Positions 63,224 through 64,000 of a stretch of 64,000 nt of DNA are shown here, one piece after another. This DNA is from Pilasporangium apinafurcum (Eukaryota > Oomycota > Peronosporomycetes > Pythiales > Pythiaceae). The stretch covers positions 62,001 through 126,000 of the forward strand of contig BCKE01000055.1 of assembly GCA_001600495.1 (NCBI GenBank), read 5' to 3'. Both the position numbers and the translations under genes were made by a program. The notes below the pieces were generated by a model. That model had not been told where the DNA came from and made no database searches. It saw only the letters and a list, made by a program, of their open reading frames with translations. Position 1 is the first letter of the stretch. Each line of letters opens with the position of its first letter.

Positions 63224-64000
63224 TAACAAAGTGAAAGTTGAAGTGTATGCATATGTATATAAGTACAATGGTTTTTAGATAAGTGTGGTTCCGAAGTTGT
63301 GATTTCGATTAGATTATTGCAAGACATCCGAGATTGTCTCGGACAATGCCATCCTTTTGAGTGACTTGTTTCACATTGAACTGGGCGCAAACATCTCTAT
63401 TGTTTTATAAACAATGCTTTGCTGCTTCGCATACATCTGGCTGCTCATGGGGATCCATACGAAGGTACATCGCTGCGACAACACAGAAAGGCACACAATG
63501 GGGTCATTCCAAATCGTCAAGCGCACTATGAACAAGACATACAGATGTCACACACGTCAATAACATTGACTACAAAGAGTATCGTCCATAAATAGTCTTC
63601 CACCACATTTGCTAACGTTCCCTCCACCATCTGGTGTCAGAGTGCTGCCATCTTATGCTTTGAAGTACTGCATAAGAAAACCATGGTGGCAGAGAGAGAA
63701 GCCCGATCGCCTAGATGTAGCGAAGGAGGTAGGCAGAAGGATGGAATGGTGTTTGGAGGAAGCAAAGCGTATTTCAACGTCCAACACATGCATCTACTTC
63801 AGCTATACAGTATTGCTGATTGATTCTATTGTCATGCATATGCAATCACAAAAATGCATCCACCCATATACACAAAGCCACAGCTCTCACGCTTTTATTT
63901 TATGCATACACAAATGCACTTACTTCTCCAGCAATGGCTGGCGTTCTTCTGCAGCGGCAGGTAAGAGGTGGTAGCGGCTGTCGCAGAGACTTTTCTGTTT
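63224..64000. other. right edge, no gene recognised
   Basis: About 780 bp after the ASPM-like gene. An open stretch on the plus strand (63609-63974) and one on the minus strand (63001-63390) have no family match or good start. A gene starting beyond the edge cannot be excluded. Confidence 0.4.

Overview
The window looks like nuclear DNA of an oomycete (stramenopile, Pythium/Phytophthora/Albugo-like; genus not resolved). Reasons: compact single-copy eukaryotic genes with 50-93 nt GT-AG introns, intergenic gaps often under 400 bp, an aminotransferase fused to the lysine-pathway reductase DapB, a SWEET sugar transporter, and secreted Gly/Trp-rich proteins. A 100-N assembly gap lies at 29152-29251 and single Ns lie at 43792, 43801, 54946 and 54955.

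Layout. 1-12.2 kb is a dense housekeeping block: GDP-L-fucose synthase (cut by the window edge), COP9 subunit CSN8, aminotransferase-DapB fusion, a WD40-like/RING protein, an ER-type glutathione peroxidase, histidine-pathway isomerase HIS6, a coiled-coil protein, and splicing factor SF3B5. 12.3-24 kb is a gene-poor island: it opens with three remnants of TnpB/Fanzor (IS607-like) elements and otherwise holds one credible small ORF (18593-19090) in degraded sequence. 24-41.2 kb is again dense: DYRK kinase, WDR77/MEP50-like protein, LEA-like repeat protein, MED6, p31comet-like protein, FKBP, SWEET, Myb/SANT-like protein, MYND protein with a CaaX end, Hv1-type proton channel, CdsA-like membrane protein. 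41.5-45.1 kb mixes more Fanzor remnants with a LicD-family gene and the left arm of an ~850 bp inverted duplication. RPC7, an AT-hook protein and an ABCC transporter follow. A Fanzor1-like remnant (52.9-54.2 kb) then abuts the right arm of the duplication. Ribosomal protein P1 and a 2086-residue ASPM homologue close the window. Neighbouring genes are mostly in divergent or convergent pairs and do not form one pathway.

The most interesting system is the set of seven Fanzor/TnpB-like remnants, the eukaryotic relatives of RNA-guided TnpB nucleases, in three lineages (called A, B and C here). All look inactive as proteins, but all three B copies keep a non-coding block just after the stop codon. 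It folds into the same stem, shows compensatory base changes, and ends in the identical CCGTATTCT: a candidate guide-RNA scaffold. The A copies share an end hairpin with a compensatory change, and two of them share one internal-deletion junction, as expected of a non-autonomous family moved in trans. At two loci an A copy lies directly upstream of a B copy in the same orientation.

Exon boundaries were worked out by hand from splice-site consensus, reading frame and remembered family sequences; no alignment or search was run.
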